Positions 1 to 8,525 of a stretch of 64,000 bases of DNA are shown here, one piece after another. Position 1 is the stretch's first letter; each line of letters opens with the position of its first letter. The position numbers and the translations under genes were made by a program. Origin of the DNA: JANQOH01 sp965243325 (lineage in GTDB: Bacteria > Pseudomonadota > Alphaproteobacteria > UBA7887). The notes under the pieces are model-generated. The model was not told the origin of the DNA. It was given only the letters and a program-made list of their open reading frames with translations, and did not search any database. The stretch covers positions 2,976,001 through 3,040,000 of the forward strand of contig CBDEUQ010000003.1 of assembly GCA_965243325.1 (NCBI GenBank), in the 5' to 3' direction.

Positions 1-740
1 GCCATGGCGAGGCCGCCGAGCTTGACCGTGACGTTGGGGCACTCGGCGACGGCCGCAATCCTGCCCTTCCATTCCTCGTACACCTCGGCGCGCCGGTCCG
101 CGTACGGTCCGATGCCGAGCGGCCCGCCGAAGTGATCGAGAACGATGGAGGCGCCGGGGCAGGCGTGAGCCAGCGAGACCAGATCGTCGAGCTGCGGGTG
201 GTACAGCCAGGCCTCGAAGACGAGGCCACGCGCGGCGACACGGCGAAGGCCCTCGCGCCAGGCGTCGTCGTGCATGAGGCCCGCGGGCGGGCGCGTGTGA
301 GAGTTGCGCACGGAATCGCTCGCGTCCCACCCCACGGCGTGGCGGATGCCGCGGAACCGGTCAGGCGCCCGCGAGACGTGGGCCTCGAGAACCTCGTCGA
401 CCGCGGCGCCGAGGGTGAGATCGGCGAACCCGACGATTCCCGCGCACACGCGCGTGTCGCCGAAGGCGCCGCTCGCGCTCTGCGCCGCAACGCCGTTGGC
501 GAACTCGGTCTCCCCGACCGGCCGGAGCGCCTCCGGCCCGTCGGCCCGGTACATCGACATGCATTCGACGAACACCGTCGCGGTCACGTTGTGGCCGCCG
601 CCGGTGTCGGCGAGCAGATCTTCGAGCATGTAGCGCGAATCCGGCCGATCCCACAGGTGGTGGTGCGGATCGACGATCGGCAGCTCGGGCTCGAGCGCCG
701 ACTCGCTCACCTGCGCGAGCCAGGTTTCGTCAACCGGCAT
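1..740 (-). CDS. Amidohydrolase family protein (amidohydrolase 2), 3' part outside window
   Basis: A metal-dependent hydrolase of the TIM-barrel amidohydrolase 2 family, acting on lactones or carboxylated cyclic substrates; the exact substrate is not readable. The reading frame starts at the ATG read leftwards from 740 and stays open to the window edge, giving about 246 residues. The N-terminus has the family hallmark IVDPHHHLW (about residues 22-30), whose histidines bind the metal in characterised relatives. Further conserved stretches are a GIRHAVGWD-like segment and IVLDHFGGP late in the fragment. It is divergent from the amidase at 858. The last metal-binding Asp/His region lies beyond the edge, so completeness cannot be judged. 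Confidence 0.85.
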   Translation of the reverse strand, partial: MPVDETWLAQVSESALEPELPIVDPHHHLWDRPDSRYMLEDLLADTGGGHNVTATVFVECMSMYRADGPEALRPVGETEFANGVAAQSASGAFGDTRVCAGIVGFADLTLGAAVDEVLEAHVSRAPDRFRGIRHAVGWDASDSVRNSHTRPPAGLMHDDAWREGLRRVAARGLVFEAWLYHPQLDDLVSLAHACPGASIVLDHFGGPLGIGPYADRRAEVYEEWKGRIAAVAECPNVTVKLGGLAM

Positions 741-857
741 GGAGCGTCCTTGCGTGGGGGCGGCGGCGGGACACTACCGCCGCGGCTGGCGCTTGACAAC
801 AAAGCGCGCGAGTCCCGACCCTTGCGACTTCCGCAACCGCAAGGCGAGGCGCCGCCG

Positions 858-2264
858 ATGGATTCGACCGATCTCTGCTACACGCCGGCCACCGACATGG
901 CCCGCATGATCCGGACCCGGGAGGTTTCGCCGGTCGAGATCGTCGACGCGACGATCGCGCGGATCGAGGCGCTGGAGCCGAAGGTGAACGCGTTCGCCGC
1001 GCTCACCCTCGATTCGGCGCGCGAGGCGGCGCAACGCGCCGAGGATGCCGTGGTACGCGGCGACGCGCTCGGGCCGCTGCACGGCGTACCGACGACGATC
1101 AAGGACCTCGCCGACGTCGCCGACATACCGACGCGGCGCGGCTCGCACACGACCGACAGCGCGCCCGCCGCGGTCGATGCGCCGCTCGTCGAACGCCTCA
1201 AGGCTGCCGGCGCCGTGATTCTCGGCAAGACGACCACGTCGGAGTTCGGCTGGAAGGGCGTGAGCGAGAGTCCGCTCACGGGGATCACCCACAATCCATG
1301 GCGCCGGGGCTGGAACGCCGGCGCCTCGTCGGCCGGCGCCGGCGCCGCCGCGGCCGCGGGGTTCGGGCCGCTTCATCACGGCACCGACGGCGCCGGCTCG
1401 ATCCGCATGCCGTCGCATTTCTGCGGCGTCTTCGGCCTCAAACCGAATTTCGGGCGCGTGCCGCAATGGCCGGTGCAGAACAACGACCAGATCAGTTGCA
1501 GCGGACCGATGACGCGCACCGTCGGGGACGCGGCGCTGATGCTGAAGACCATGGCCGGACCGCATCCCATCGAGTTCACAAGTCTCGAGGCGCCGCCCGC
1601 CGACTACCCCGCCCTGCTCGGCAGCGATCTCGCCGGCCGCCGGGTGGCGTTCAGCCCCGACCTCGGCCACGCGCGCGTCGATCCCGCGGTCGCGGACACG
1701 GTCGCCGACGCGGTGCGGGCGTTCGAGGACATGGGCTGCGCCGTCGAGACCGTGCCGACGCCGTTCGCCGCCGACGGCCCGGAAGTCGTGCGCTTTCTGT
1801 GGGCCGCGCACATGCGGGTCAACCTGCCCCACGTCGAGACGCACGGCGCGCGCATGGACCCCGGGCTCGTCGCCTGCATGCAAAGCGGCGACGGCCACGA
1901 CATGGACGCCTACATCGCCATGCGCGGGCGCAAGCTGGAGATGATCGACGCCATCCACCGCTTTTTCCGCCGCTGGGACCTGCTGCTCACGCCCTCGGTA
2001 TCGGTGCCGGCGTTTCCCGCCGACCGTCTGATGCCCGAGGACTGGCCAGCGCACGATTGGGACTGGCTGCGCTGGGCCGAGTTCTCCTATCCGTTCAATT
2101 TCAGCGGCAACCCGGCGGCGTCGGTGCCGTGCGGCTTCACCGCCGACGGCCTGCCCGTCGGCCTGCAGATCGTCGCCCCCCGTTTCGACGATCTCGGCGT
2201 GCTTCAGGCGGCGGCGGTGTTCGAGCGCGCGCGCCCGTGGGCGGACAGGCGGCCGCCGCTCTGA
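858..2264 (+). CDS. Amidase signature family amidase
   Basis: Cytoplasmic amidase (468 residues) hydrolysing an amide bond; substrate unknown. The amidase-signature triad is complete: Lys82 in TTIKDLADV, cis-Ser157 in GASSAGAG and nucleophile Ser181 in TDGAGSIRMP. The spacings of 75 and 24 residues equal those of fatty acid amide hydrolase (142/217/241). The usual GGSSGG and TDTGGS motifs are altered to GASSAG and TDGAGS but keep the catalytic serines. I chose the ATG at 858 because family similarity begins there (DLCYTPATDMARMI). The frame is open far upstream, but that part overlaps the divergent amidohydrolase. Ribosome site AAGGCGAGG is weak. Not GatA: no gatB or gatC is nearby. Confidence 0.9.
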   Translation: MDSTDLCYTPATDMARMIRTREVSPVEIVDATIARIEALEPKVNAFAALTLDSAREAAQRAEDAVVRGDALGPLHGVPTTIKDLADVADIPTRRGSHTTDSAPAAVDAPLVERLKAAGAVILGKTTTSEFGWKGVSESPLTGITHNPWRRGWNAGASSAGAGAAAAAGFGPLHHGTDGAGSIRMPSHFCGVFGLKPNFGRVPQWPVQNNDQISCSGPMTRTVGDAALMLKTMAGPHPIEFTSLEAPPADYPALLGSDLAGRRVAFSPDLGHARVDPAVADTVADAVRAFEDMGCAVETVPTPFAADGPEVVRFLWAAHMRVNLPHVETHGARMDPGLVACMQSGDGHDMDAYIAMRGRKLEMIDAIHRFFRRWDLLLTPSVSVPAFPADRLMPEDWPAHDWDWLRWAEFSYPFNFSGNPAASVPCGFTADGLPVGLQIVAPRFDDLGVLQAAAVFERARPWADRRPPL

Positions 2265-2331
2265 CGCGCCGCGTTTCCGCCCCGCAGTCCGGCGACCCAG
2301 CCGTCCTGGACGATCCCGACGGCCGCGCCGA

Positions 2332-4809
2332 TCAGAACCGCATGTTGAGCGTCGCGAAGTAAGTCCGTCCCCAGCCGGCCGCGCGCGGCCCGTCGGTCCT
2401 GGAGGGGTTTGTGGTGTTGATGGAGAGCTTGGCGTCGGTGACGTTGTACACGCCCGCGGTCAGGCGCAGGTTTTCGCGCCCGAGCGGCTTCTTCCAGTCG
2501 AGCGTCAAGTCGTGGCCGGTCCAGGACGCGAACCGCCCGTCGTCCCACCGGTTGTCGATCTCGTCGCGATAGTTCAAGGCCCAGAAGGCCGTGAGGTCGC
2601 CGCGTCCCACCGAGGTCACGATGCGCACGGCGTGGCGCGGCAGCGGATACGGCTGCTTCTCGCCCGCGATGTGCTCCTCGCTGCTCGCGACGTAGCGCCA
2701 GAACCCGCGCATCGCGACGAAGCCCCAGCTCATCTCCGTACGGGCTCCGAAGCGGGTGTTGAGTCCGGAGATGTCGACGTCGACGATGTTCGCGAAGCGG
2801 TCGTGGATGGTGATGTCTCCGGCCACGCGCTCGATGCAGCTTTCGCCGCCGCCCGGCGGGCACTCGGGGTAATGGAGCATCGCCCTGGTGGCATCGTTCT
2901 GCCCCGGAAGATCCGAGGTCGCGAGCCAGTACCAGTCGGCGACGAGGTAGAAGGGCCCCTGGCGGGCCCCGGCGCCGATGGAGCGCCGCTGCGATCTCGC
3001 CGGATCGAGGTCCGGGTTGCCGGTCGTGATGCGAGTCACCTGCCGGTAGTTCGACGTGTCGCACGTGCGCGGCGGCGGCCCGCTCTCCGGTACGCACTGG
3101 ACGTAGGGGTGGCCCTGCGCCGCGGTGCTGTGCAGGTGGTACATCGACGCCGCCTGGTCGCCCGAGCTCCACGATCCCCGCAGCGTCACGATGTCGCTCA
3201 AGCGGTACCGGGCGCCGAGGCGCCATGCGCGCAACCCGCCGATGTCGTCATACCCGTCGGCCCGCGCAGCGGCCCTTACATCCAGCGCGTCATAGACGGG
3301 CACGGACACTTCGGCGAATAACCCCGCCGCCTTGCGCTCGCCTTCGTAGCTGGTGCCGCCCGACCCGAGCACCCCGCCTACATCGCGGGTCCGGCCGTCG
3401 TTCGCCCGGAACATCAGAAGGCGGCTCACCTCCAGGGCGCCGACTTCGATCCCCGCAGTCCATGCCGTATCGCGCCCGCCGACGCCCGCACCGGTGCCCT
3501 CGAAAGCGAACCGCGCGCTCATATATCTGGAGCTAAAGTCATCCTCCTCGCGCAGGCTGCTCCTCTCGATCGCTGCCAGATGGTCCGGGTCCTCCGAGAG
3601 CGGATCGGTCAGGTCGTACCGTCCGGCCGCGATCTCCTGCCGGATCGTCTCGGCATCCACGAATGTGTTGCCACGCACCGAATTGTCGTACCGCCCGGCC
3701 TCGAATCGGCCTTCGTAGCCGAGGTCGTCAGAGATCAGGCCCTCGACGCTTGCCGAGGCGTCGTACTCCTCGATGCTCGTCTTCCAGTCCCGATTGCCAT
3801 GGCCGATGAAACGATGGCCGATGGAGAAAATGTCCTCGCTCGTCGCCTCGAATGCCGGGTCGGCGTCGAGCGCCGATTGGTTGATTGCGGCGAGCACGCC
3901 CTCGCTCGGAGTGGCGGAGAAGACGCTGATCGATGGCGCGTAACGGAACAGCGCGTCTCCTTGCCTGAGATTCGCGTCCATGCGGAGCTCGGCACGCTCG
4001 CCCAGCGGGTGGTCGAGGTTGAGGATCACGTTCTTCTGGTCGTAGCGTGCGGTGTCCCACCAGACGTTGCCGTAGGCGAACCCGCAGCCCTTGTCGCCCG
4101 AGTCGATCCCCGGCGGATTGACGAGCGGGCCGGTGTAGCCGTGCACCGGGTCGCACTCGCCGAGCGGCACGGTTCTCAGCTCCTTCGTGGTCGGATTGAA
4201 GACGAAGACGGTGTTGCCGCCGACGCTCACGTTTTGCGCGTCGGCGAAGGTCCCGCCCTCCTCCCATTCCGAGCGGCTGTGCTCGCGGGTGCTGCCCTCG
4301 ATCTCCTCGCGGTCGAGGATGTCGACGCCGAGAGTCATGTGTCCGCCGGTGCCGATCGCGCCGCCCCACACGACGCTGCCCTGGCGCGCGTCGCCGCCGT
4401 CGAGACTCGGCAAACGGGCGACCGTGCGCACGTCGAAGCCGTCCAGATCCTTCCGCAGGACGAGGTTGAACGCGCCGCGCACCGCGGCGTGGCCGGCAAA
4501 CGTCCCCAGACTCTCGGCCCTCAGAACCTCAATGCGCTCGATCGCCGAAAGCGGGAGGTTGTCCAGATTCCACCCGGTCGTCGCGAAGGGACGCCCGTTT
4601 ACCGTGATGAGCAGGTCGCGCCCGCCGGTGAAGAAGTAGCGAAGGATGCCCGTGTCGAGCATCTCGCCGAAGGTCTGGGCGCCGGAGCGCTCGATGAAGC
4701 TGCGGTCGTACTCGGCAACGATCTCCGGGGCCGGCGCCAGTTCGCCGGCATGGGCTTGACCCGCCGCGAGAATGGCGGCCGCGGCGAGCGCCGCGAGGAC
4801 TTGTCTCAT
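2332..4809 (-). CDS. TonB-dependent receptor
   Basis: Outer-membrane, TonB-energised importer of about 825 residues; ligand unknown. The start at 4809 gives a clean signal peptide (MRQVLAAL followed by an Ala-rich stretch ending AHAGE) and is preceded by GGGGGAA eight bases upstream; a start five codons earlier is possible but lacks such a site. A plug domain follows (about residues 35-140, with ITVNGRP and IERIEVLRAES), then a 22-strand-type barrel with alternating aromatic/polar segments. The protein ends in NMRF, the C-terminal Phe typical of BAM-folded barrels. No ligand-specific neighbour such as a ferric reductase or periplasmic binding protein is adjacent. It is convergent with the amidase. 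Confidence 0.88.
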   Translation of the reverse strand: MRQVLAALAAAAILAAGQAHAGELAPAPEIVAEYDRSFIERSGAQTFGEMLDTGILRYFFTGGRDLLITVNGRPFATTGWNLDNLPLSAIERIEVLRAESLGTFAGHAAVRGAFNLVLRKDLDGFDVRTVARLPSLDGGDARQGSVVWGGAIGTGGHMTLGVDILDREEIEGSTREHSRSEWEEGGTFADAQNVSVGGNTVFVFNPTTKELRTVPLGECDPVHGYTGPLVNPPGIDSGDKGCGFAYGNVWWDTARYDQKNVILNLDHPLGERAELRMDANLRQGDALFRYAPSISVFSATPSEGVLAAINQSALDADPAFEATSEDIFSIGHRFIGHGNRDWKTSIEEYDASASVEGLISDDLGYEGRFEAGRYDNSVRGNTFVDAETIRQEIAAGRYDLTDPLSEDPDHLAAIERSSLREEDDFSSRYMSARFAFEGTGAGVGGRDTAWTAGIEVGALEVSRLLMFRANDGRTRDVGGVLGSGGTSYEGERKAAGLFAEVSVPVYDALDVRAAARADGYDDIGGLRAWRLGARYRLSDIVTLRGSWSSGDQAASMYHLHSTAAQGHPYVQCVPESGPPPRTCDTSNYRQVTRITTGNPDLDPARSQRRSIGAGARQGPFYLVADWYWLATSDLPGQNDATRAMLHYPECPPGGGESCIERVAGDITIHDRFANIVDVDISGLNTRFGARTEMSWGFVAMRGFWRYVASSEEHIAGEKQPYPLPRHAVRIVTSVGRGDLTAFWALNYRDEIDNRWDDGRFASWTGHDLTLDWKKPLGRENLRLTAGVYNVTDAKLSINTTNPSRTDGPRAAGWGRTYFATLNMRF

Positions 4810-4824
4810 CGTAGGTTCCCCCAT

Positions 4825-5690
4825 TCGTTCGTGAATGCGCGGACTGTCCTCCGTGCCGTCCGAGCGTGGCGCGCTGCGGCCCGCACAGCGGCCAAGCCGT
4901 TCCCGGCCGTGCTCACCCGGAACTCGCCGAGCGGGTGCCCCGGTCGGTCGAGAAGCCGCCGCTTGCGCCCCGAACCTTGCAACAGAGCGCGCGAAGGAGC
5001 GTCTCCATCCTCCGCTTCAAGGCGGCGTGCGCTTCCGCGCCAGATACCTTCGCCGCAGCGCTGGCGGCCGGCCCGCGATTGCCCAGTGGCTATCTCGCAG
5101 ACGGCCGCACGGCGGGCATCCAGCATTGCCAAGCTGAATACAATATTCGCGACAGCAGGCTCAAGGGCTTCGGAGTCCGGATCCGTCCATCGTGACGCCG
5201 GACCCTGGTTTGCCATTGCAATGCAGACGGCTAGTTCAGGCGCGCCGTCCCGGGGTGGGCGGGGTGTGTATCCCAACCGCCGAAGGGCGTCCTTCTCGCG
5301 CTTCCCGGCCGTTCAGGCTCTCGGGCGATGAAAGCCGTCGTCCAACCGGCATTTGGCCAGAGCGGCGCTCGAGCGGCGGCGCCCGGCGGGCTTCCGATAC
5401 CTCTCAAATCGCAGGATCACAAAAGCTTCCGAGCCTGCATAGCGTCTCGCTCCCGGTCCGGCGTCGGCGGCATTCGGGGGTGTGGATTGGTCAAGCTCAC
5501 TGCCGAGAAGTCTGGTTTCACGGACACTGTTCCGCGCGTAATTGAGCGCCAGAGCGCTTGAGCGCACCGGTGTGCACCCGCGCTCCGGCATGACCATCCC
5601 CCTCGCCAATGCCAGGGGCTGCACACTGCGCCCGGCCCGAGCGCCTGCCCGACGGAGACGGGCGCCGTCCTTCCCGCCTTCGTCCCTTTG
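4825..5690. other. Stretch without a convincing gene
   Basis: About 870 bases upstream of the TonB receptor. Several short open frames exist on both strands (for example 4806-5276 minus and 5313-5717 minus) but none shows a recognisable domain, a good ribosome site or natural amino-acid composition. It probably contains the receptor promoter close to 4825 and otherwise decayed DNA, in keeping with the pseudogene that follows. Confidence 0.5.
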
Positions 5691-5704
5691 TCCCGAAATC
5701 TCCA

Positions 5705-6096
5705 GCCTCGCGCCCACGTGGGGATCGGCGTCGAGCGGTCCGGACCGGCTATGGTCGGCGCACGGCGCGCGGGGGCTCGCGCCGGACCCGGGCTCGGGGG
5801 CCGGGGCAGGCCATGAGTTCGAGGCGGGGCGGCGGCTCGAGGGCGAGCTCGGCTACGGGCTCGGCCTGTTCGGCGACCGCTTCACGGGCACGCCCAACAT
5901 CGGCTTCGGGCTCTCGGACGGGGCGCGGGACTGGCGCATCGGCTAGCGGCTCACCTCGGTCGTCCGGGGCGGTCCCGCCTTCGAGGTCAGCCTCGACGCC
6001 ATGCGCCGAGAGAGCGCCAACGACAACGGCGCGCCGTCCGGGGCTGGCACCGGGGCCGAGCACGGGGCGATGCTCAGAGGCGCCATTCGCTGGTGA
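5705..6096 (+). pseudogene. Remnant of autotransporter-like outer-membrane beta-barrel C-terminus with in-frame TAG
   Basis: Translation gives the end of a beta-barrel: DRLWSAHGARGLAP, then GRRLEGELGYGL, FTGTPNIGFGLSDGARDWRIG, stop, RLTSV, FEVSLDAMRRES, and MLRGAIRW before a TGA at 6094. From memory this strand order matches the C-terminal barrel repeated in many large surface proteins of alphaproteobacteria, where a Trp (GWRLT) normally stands at the stop position. Here TGG has become TAG at 5944-5946. The frame is otherwise continuous across the stop. No N-terminal passenger or start with a ribosome site is visible upstream, so both truncation and nonsense mutation mark this as a dead gene. 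Confidence 0.7.
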
Positions 6097-6431
6097 GACG
6101 GGGCGGCATCCCGTCCGCCCGGCCGCCGCCATGCCGGAGGGCGGAGATCGCCTCGACGCCGAGTGCGTGGCGGTGAAGGCGGGGCGCTCGCAACGCTTAC
6201 TCACTTGTCGACGGTCTCAACATACTCGTGAAGAGTTTCGAAGCCGCGACCCTCAACCGCAAACACTGCGCTCCACCGCCGCGCCTGTCGTCCAGTCGGT
6301 CATCGGCGTTCGCGGCTACCGCCTGGCTCCGGCCAATATCGGTCCGCTTCCAATGCCCAACTCTCTTCGGGCAGATCCTCAAGTCCGACGGAGACCCGCG
6401 GAGCTTTCGGTCTCGCCGCACCTACCCGCCA
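6097..6431. other. Stretch without a convincing gene
   Basis: Between the barrel remnant and the antitoxin gene. If the antitoxin were part of an ordinary module, a toxin gene would be expected here on the minus strand. The only minus frame of note (6197-6421, 74 codons) has no RelE, Doc, Fic or PIN features. I see nothing else. Confidence 0.45.
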
Positions 6432-6692
6432 TCAGTCCCGGCCTTGCTCCTGCATGCGCCGCAGCTCAGCCGCGCTGCCCCCGACGCGCGCCGCCATCTG
6501 CGCCTTCTGCAAAGCCACGAGCGTCCGAGCGGCATCTGCGGCATGCGACTCGGAGGCCTGCGCCTGGCGGATTTCCACGTGCGGCACGCCGTTCTTCGTG
6601 ACGATGATCGTTTCGCCGGAAGCCGCACGGCGAAAGATTTCCGCCTGTTTCGTCTTGCATTCGTACGCGGTGACGTGAACCGGATTCGACAT
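6432..6692 (-). CDS. Type II toxin-antitoxin system Phd/YefM family antitoxin, toxin not found
   Basis: Small 86-residue protein. The N-terminus has the Phd/YefM fold signature: an N-terminal strand (VHVTAYECKTK), the helix QAEIFRRAASGE, and the strand-turn TIIVTKNGVPHVEI. That domain dimerises and binds the operator in known members, while the C-terminal tail wraps the toxin. Here the tail is about residues 46-86 and ends in a Met/Gln-rich helix. No toxin gene is recognisable within 300 bases on either side. The ribosome site is weak. It is either an orphan antitoxin or the survivor of a decayed module in the accessory stretch. Confidence 0.75.
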   Translation of the reverse strand: MSNPVHVTAYECKTKQAEIFRRAASGETIIVTKNGVPHVEIRQAQASESHAADAARTLVALQKAQMAARVGGSAAELRRMQEQGRD

Positions 6693-7532
6693 GGGCGCGA
6701 ATGGACTTGTTTTGTCGACCAGTCTTGAAAATAGACCACTTGCTCCGGACGTCGACGGCCCGCAATTCCCAGCGGCGGCACCCCGGGGCCCCGGCGTGAG
6801 CGCCATCGGCGCACGCGCGGAACAGGGCGGCGCCCGCCGCGCACTCAAGGAGACGGTCCCCGAACCGCCCCGCGGCGTCCGGGCGCGCCGGCCGGTGCGC
6901 AGCGGCCGCGTCGCGGAGTCCCGCACTTCGCCAAACAGTGCCGCGGCGGGCGTTGCGGAGGGGACCGCCGGAGGCGTTGCCGCAAGCGCCGGCGCGGGTG
7001 CAAGGCATAGTGCGGAAGCCGGCGGACGGTGCAACCGGCAGCGGCGATGCGGCCGTCAGCCTGGAGGCGCAAGTCTTCCATCCGGCCCGATGGCGGCTAA
7101 GGACTACGGAGCATCGGCGCCTGACGGTCGAGCCGGTTCGAACCGGTCGCACGCTCGATCGACCGGCCGCAGGAATCCCGATGGCGCTCGTCGCAAGCGC
7201 CGGGATACCCGCCGTGCTTGCCTGCCAACCCCTTCCCGGAGACGAACCATAGCGCCGGACGCGAGAAATCCCGCCCCTCGTACTCACGCTCCGGGCCTTC
7301 CCGCGCGGCAACGCAACGCCCGCGCAGCCGGGTGCCGCCGCCTCCCGCACCCATCGGCGATTAGCTGGCGGGCGAGGACTTGCGCCGCGAAGAGCGATAC
7401 CGCACGCGACGCGCACCCGGTCGCCACGCGGCATTGCAACGCCGCCGGACGCTCCATATGGGGTGTTCAGGCCGCGCCCCGGCACGGACAATGCGCGGTC
7501 CCGCCGACGAGGCGCAGAAGTGGAACGGTTCG
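6693..7532. other. Stretch without a convincing gene
   Basis: About 840 bases between the antitoxin and the HEPN-associated cassette. Open frames are present on all strands because the DNA is GC-rich, but their translations are Arg/Ala/Pro-rich shadows without domains. The promoter of the following cassette should lie near the right end. An alternative ATG at 7491 could extend the next gene by 14 codons. Confidence 0.45.
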
Positions 7533-7970
7533 ATGGGCACGGTTCTCGAAGACGTCACAAGCGAGAGCATCGACGCGGAGCATGTACGCCAGCGCGTCGA
7601 CGACTGGGAAGAGCGCCTCGGCGGGCTTTTCGCCGCGATCGGCGGCTGGTTGCCGGACGGACGGGAAGCCCGCCAGGGCGCCCCGGTGGTCATGGACGAG
7701 GAGTTGATGCGGAGGTTCGGCGTCGCCGCGAAACGGATGCCGACGCTCGACCTGGAGGACCGCACGGGCCATGTCGCCAGACTCGTGCCGCGCGGACTGT
7801 GGATCATCGGCAGCAACGGGCGCGTCGATCTGAAGCGGGGCGGGCGTCGCTACCTGATCGTGGACATGGCGGAAAGTTTCGAGGCGCCGGACTGGCAGGC
7901 GGCACTCGCCGAACGGCGGTGCAGCCGCGAGGCGGTCAGCGAGGACTGGCTGAAACGCGTCCTGCAGTGA
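7533..7970 (+). CDS. Conserved-looking hypothetical protein, partner of HEPN-like gene
   Basis: A 145-residue soluble protein I cannot assign to a named family. The N-terminal third is an amphipathic helix (HVRQRVDDWEERLGGLFAAI) ending in GGWLP. The middle has VVMDEELMRRFGV and a beta-rich core with RLVPRGLWIIGSNGRVDL and RYLIVDMAE. The C-terminus is helical and ends SEDWLKRVLQ. Its stop overlaps the GTG start of the next gene by four bases (GTGA), the classic sign of translational coupling, so the two products probably act together. By analogy with other HEPN pairs it could be the antidote or a regulatory partner; that is inference. The ATG at 7533 is chosen because upstream codons are Arg-rich and unnatural. 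Confidence 0.65.
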   Translation: MGTVLEDVTSESIDAEHVRQRVDDWEERLGGLFAAIGGWLPDGREARQGAPVVMDEELMRRFGVAAKRMPTLDLEDRTGHVARLVPRGLWIIGSNGRVDLKRGGRRYLIVDMAESFEAPDWQAALAERRCSREAVSEDWLKRVLQ

Positions 7971-8424
7971 GCGATCTCGACGCCATTGCCGCCCTGTTTC
8001 AGCAGGTCGACAACTCCCTGGAAGACTTGCGCGAGCGGCACGAGGCCGCCGGCGAGGCCAACGAGCGCGACCGGGTCGCGCGCCAGCAGAGACCGAACGA
8101 GCAGGCGTATTTCGTGCTGGCCCGGGGACAGCTCGAAGCGGACATCGACGATGCCTGCCGGGACGCGATCCGTCTCGGCAAGGCGCACGAGGACTGGCGC
8201 CAACGCCGGGCGTGGAGCGTGTACGACGAGGAAACCCCAGGCTGAGCTTCAGGAACCGCCTGACGCTCGTGCTCGACCGGAGCAGCGACGAGTGGAAACG
8301 GACGCTGGAACTTTACCAGGTCCGCAACCAGATTGCGCACGGCGATCTGCGCCACGCGGGCATCAATCTCCCGACCGAGATCGAGGACTTCAACCGCATC
8401 CAGTCGTCGCTGGCGCGTCAGTGA
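7967..8424 (+). pseudogene. HEPN-like nuclease-type protein, interrupted by a one-base frameshift
   Basis: The first frame starts at GTG 7967 and encodes a 92-residue helical segment (SDLDAIAALFQQVDNSLEDL, later YFVLARGQLEADIDDACR) before TGA at 8243-8245. The following frame, shifted by one base, continues naturally from RLSFRNRLTLVLDRSS to 8424. It contains RNQIAHG, with Arg at 8323-8325 and His at 8338-8340, the R-X4-H motif that forms the RNase site in HEPN proteins. Restoring one C in the CCCC run at about 8237-8240 joins the frames into a single 152-residue protein. Either the gene is broken or the base call is wrong. A MAE_28990/MAE_18760-type HEPN nuclease is my best guess at the family. 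Confidence 0.65.
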
Positions 8425-8525
8425 CTATCCCGCGAGGCCATGGCGGTCCTCGAAAGGCCGGAACCGCTTAAACCGCTTTTTTGACAGCCCGGACAATGGG
8501 CGGCGTTCGGACAAAACGGTCGCGC

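Noticed and set aside
132..857. Possible N-terminal extension of the amidase
   Set aside because: This segment is antisense to the amidohydrolase, which has the HHHLW metal motif; amidase similarity begins only at 858.
4806..5276. Minus-strand frame of 156 codons upstream of the TonB receptor
   Set aside because: Overlaps the receptor start, has unnatural Ala/Arg-rich sequence and no domain.
5417..5626. Small minus-strand frame of 69 codons next to the barrel remnant
   Set aside because: Cys/Trp-rich and Arg-rich translation without a ribosome site or family resemblance; probably chance or decayed DNA.
8225..8250. Programmed -1 frameshift in the HEPN gene
   Set aside because: The in-frame heptamer (A ACC CCA) is not a canonical slippery sequence and I saw no obvious downstream structure; a missing base is simpler.
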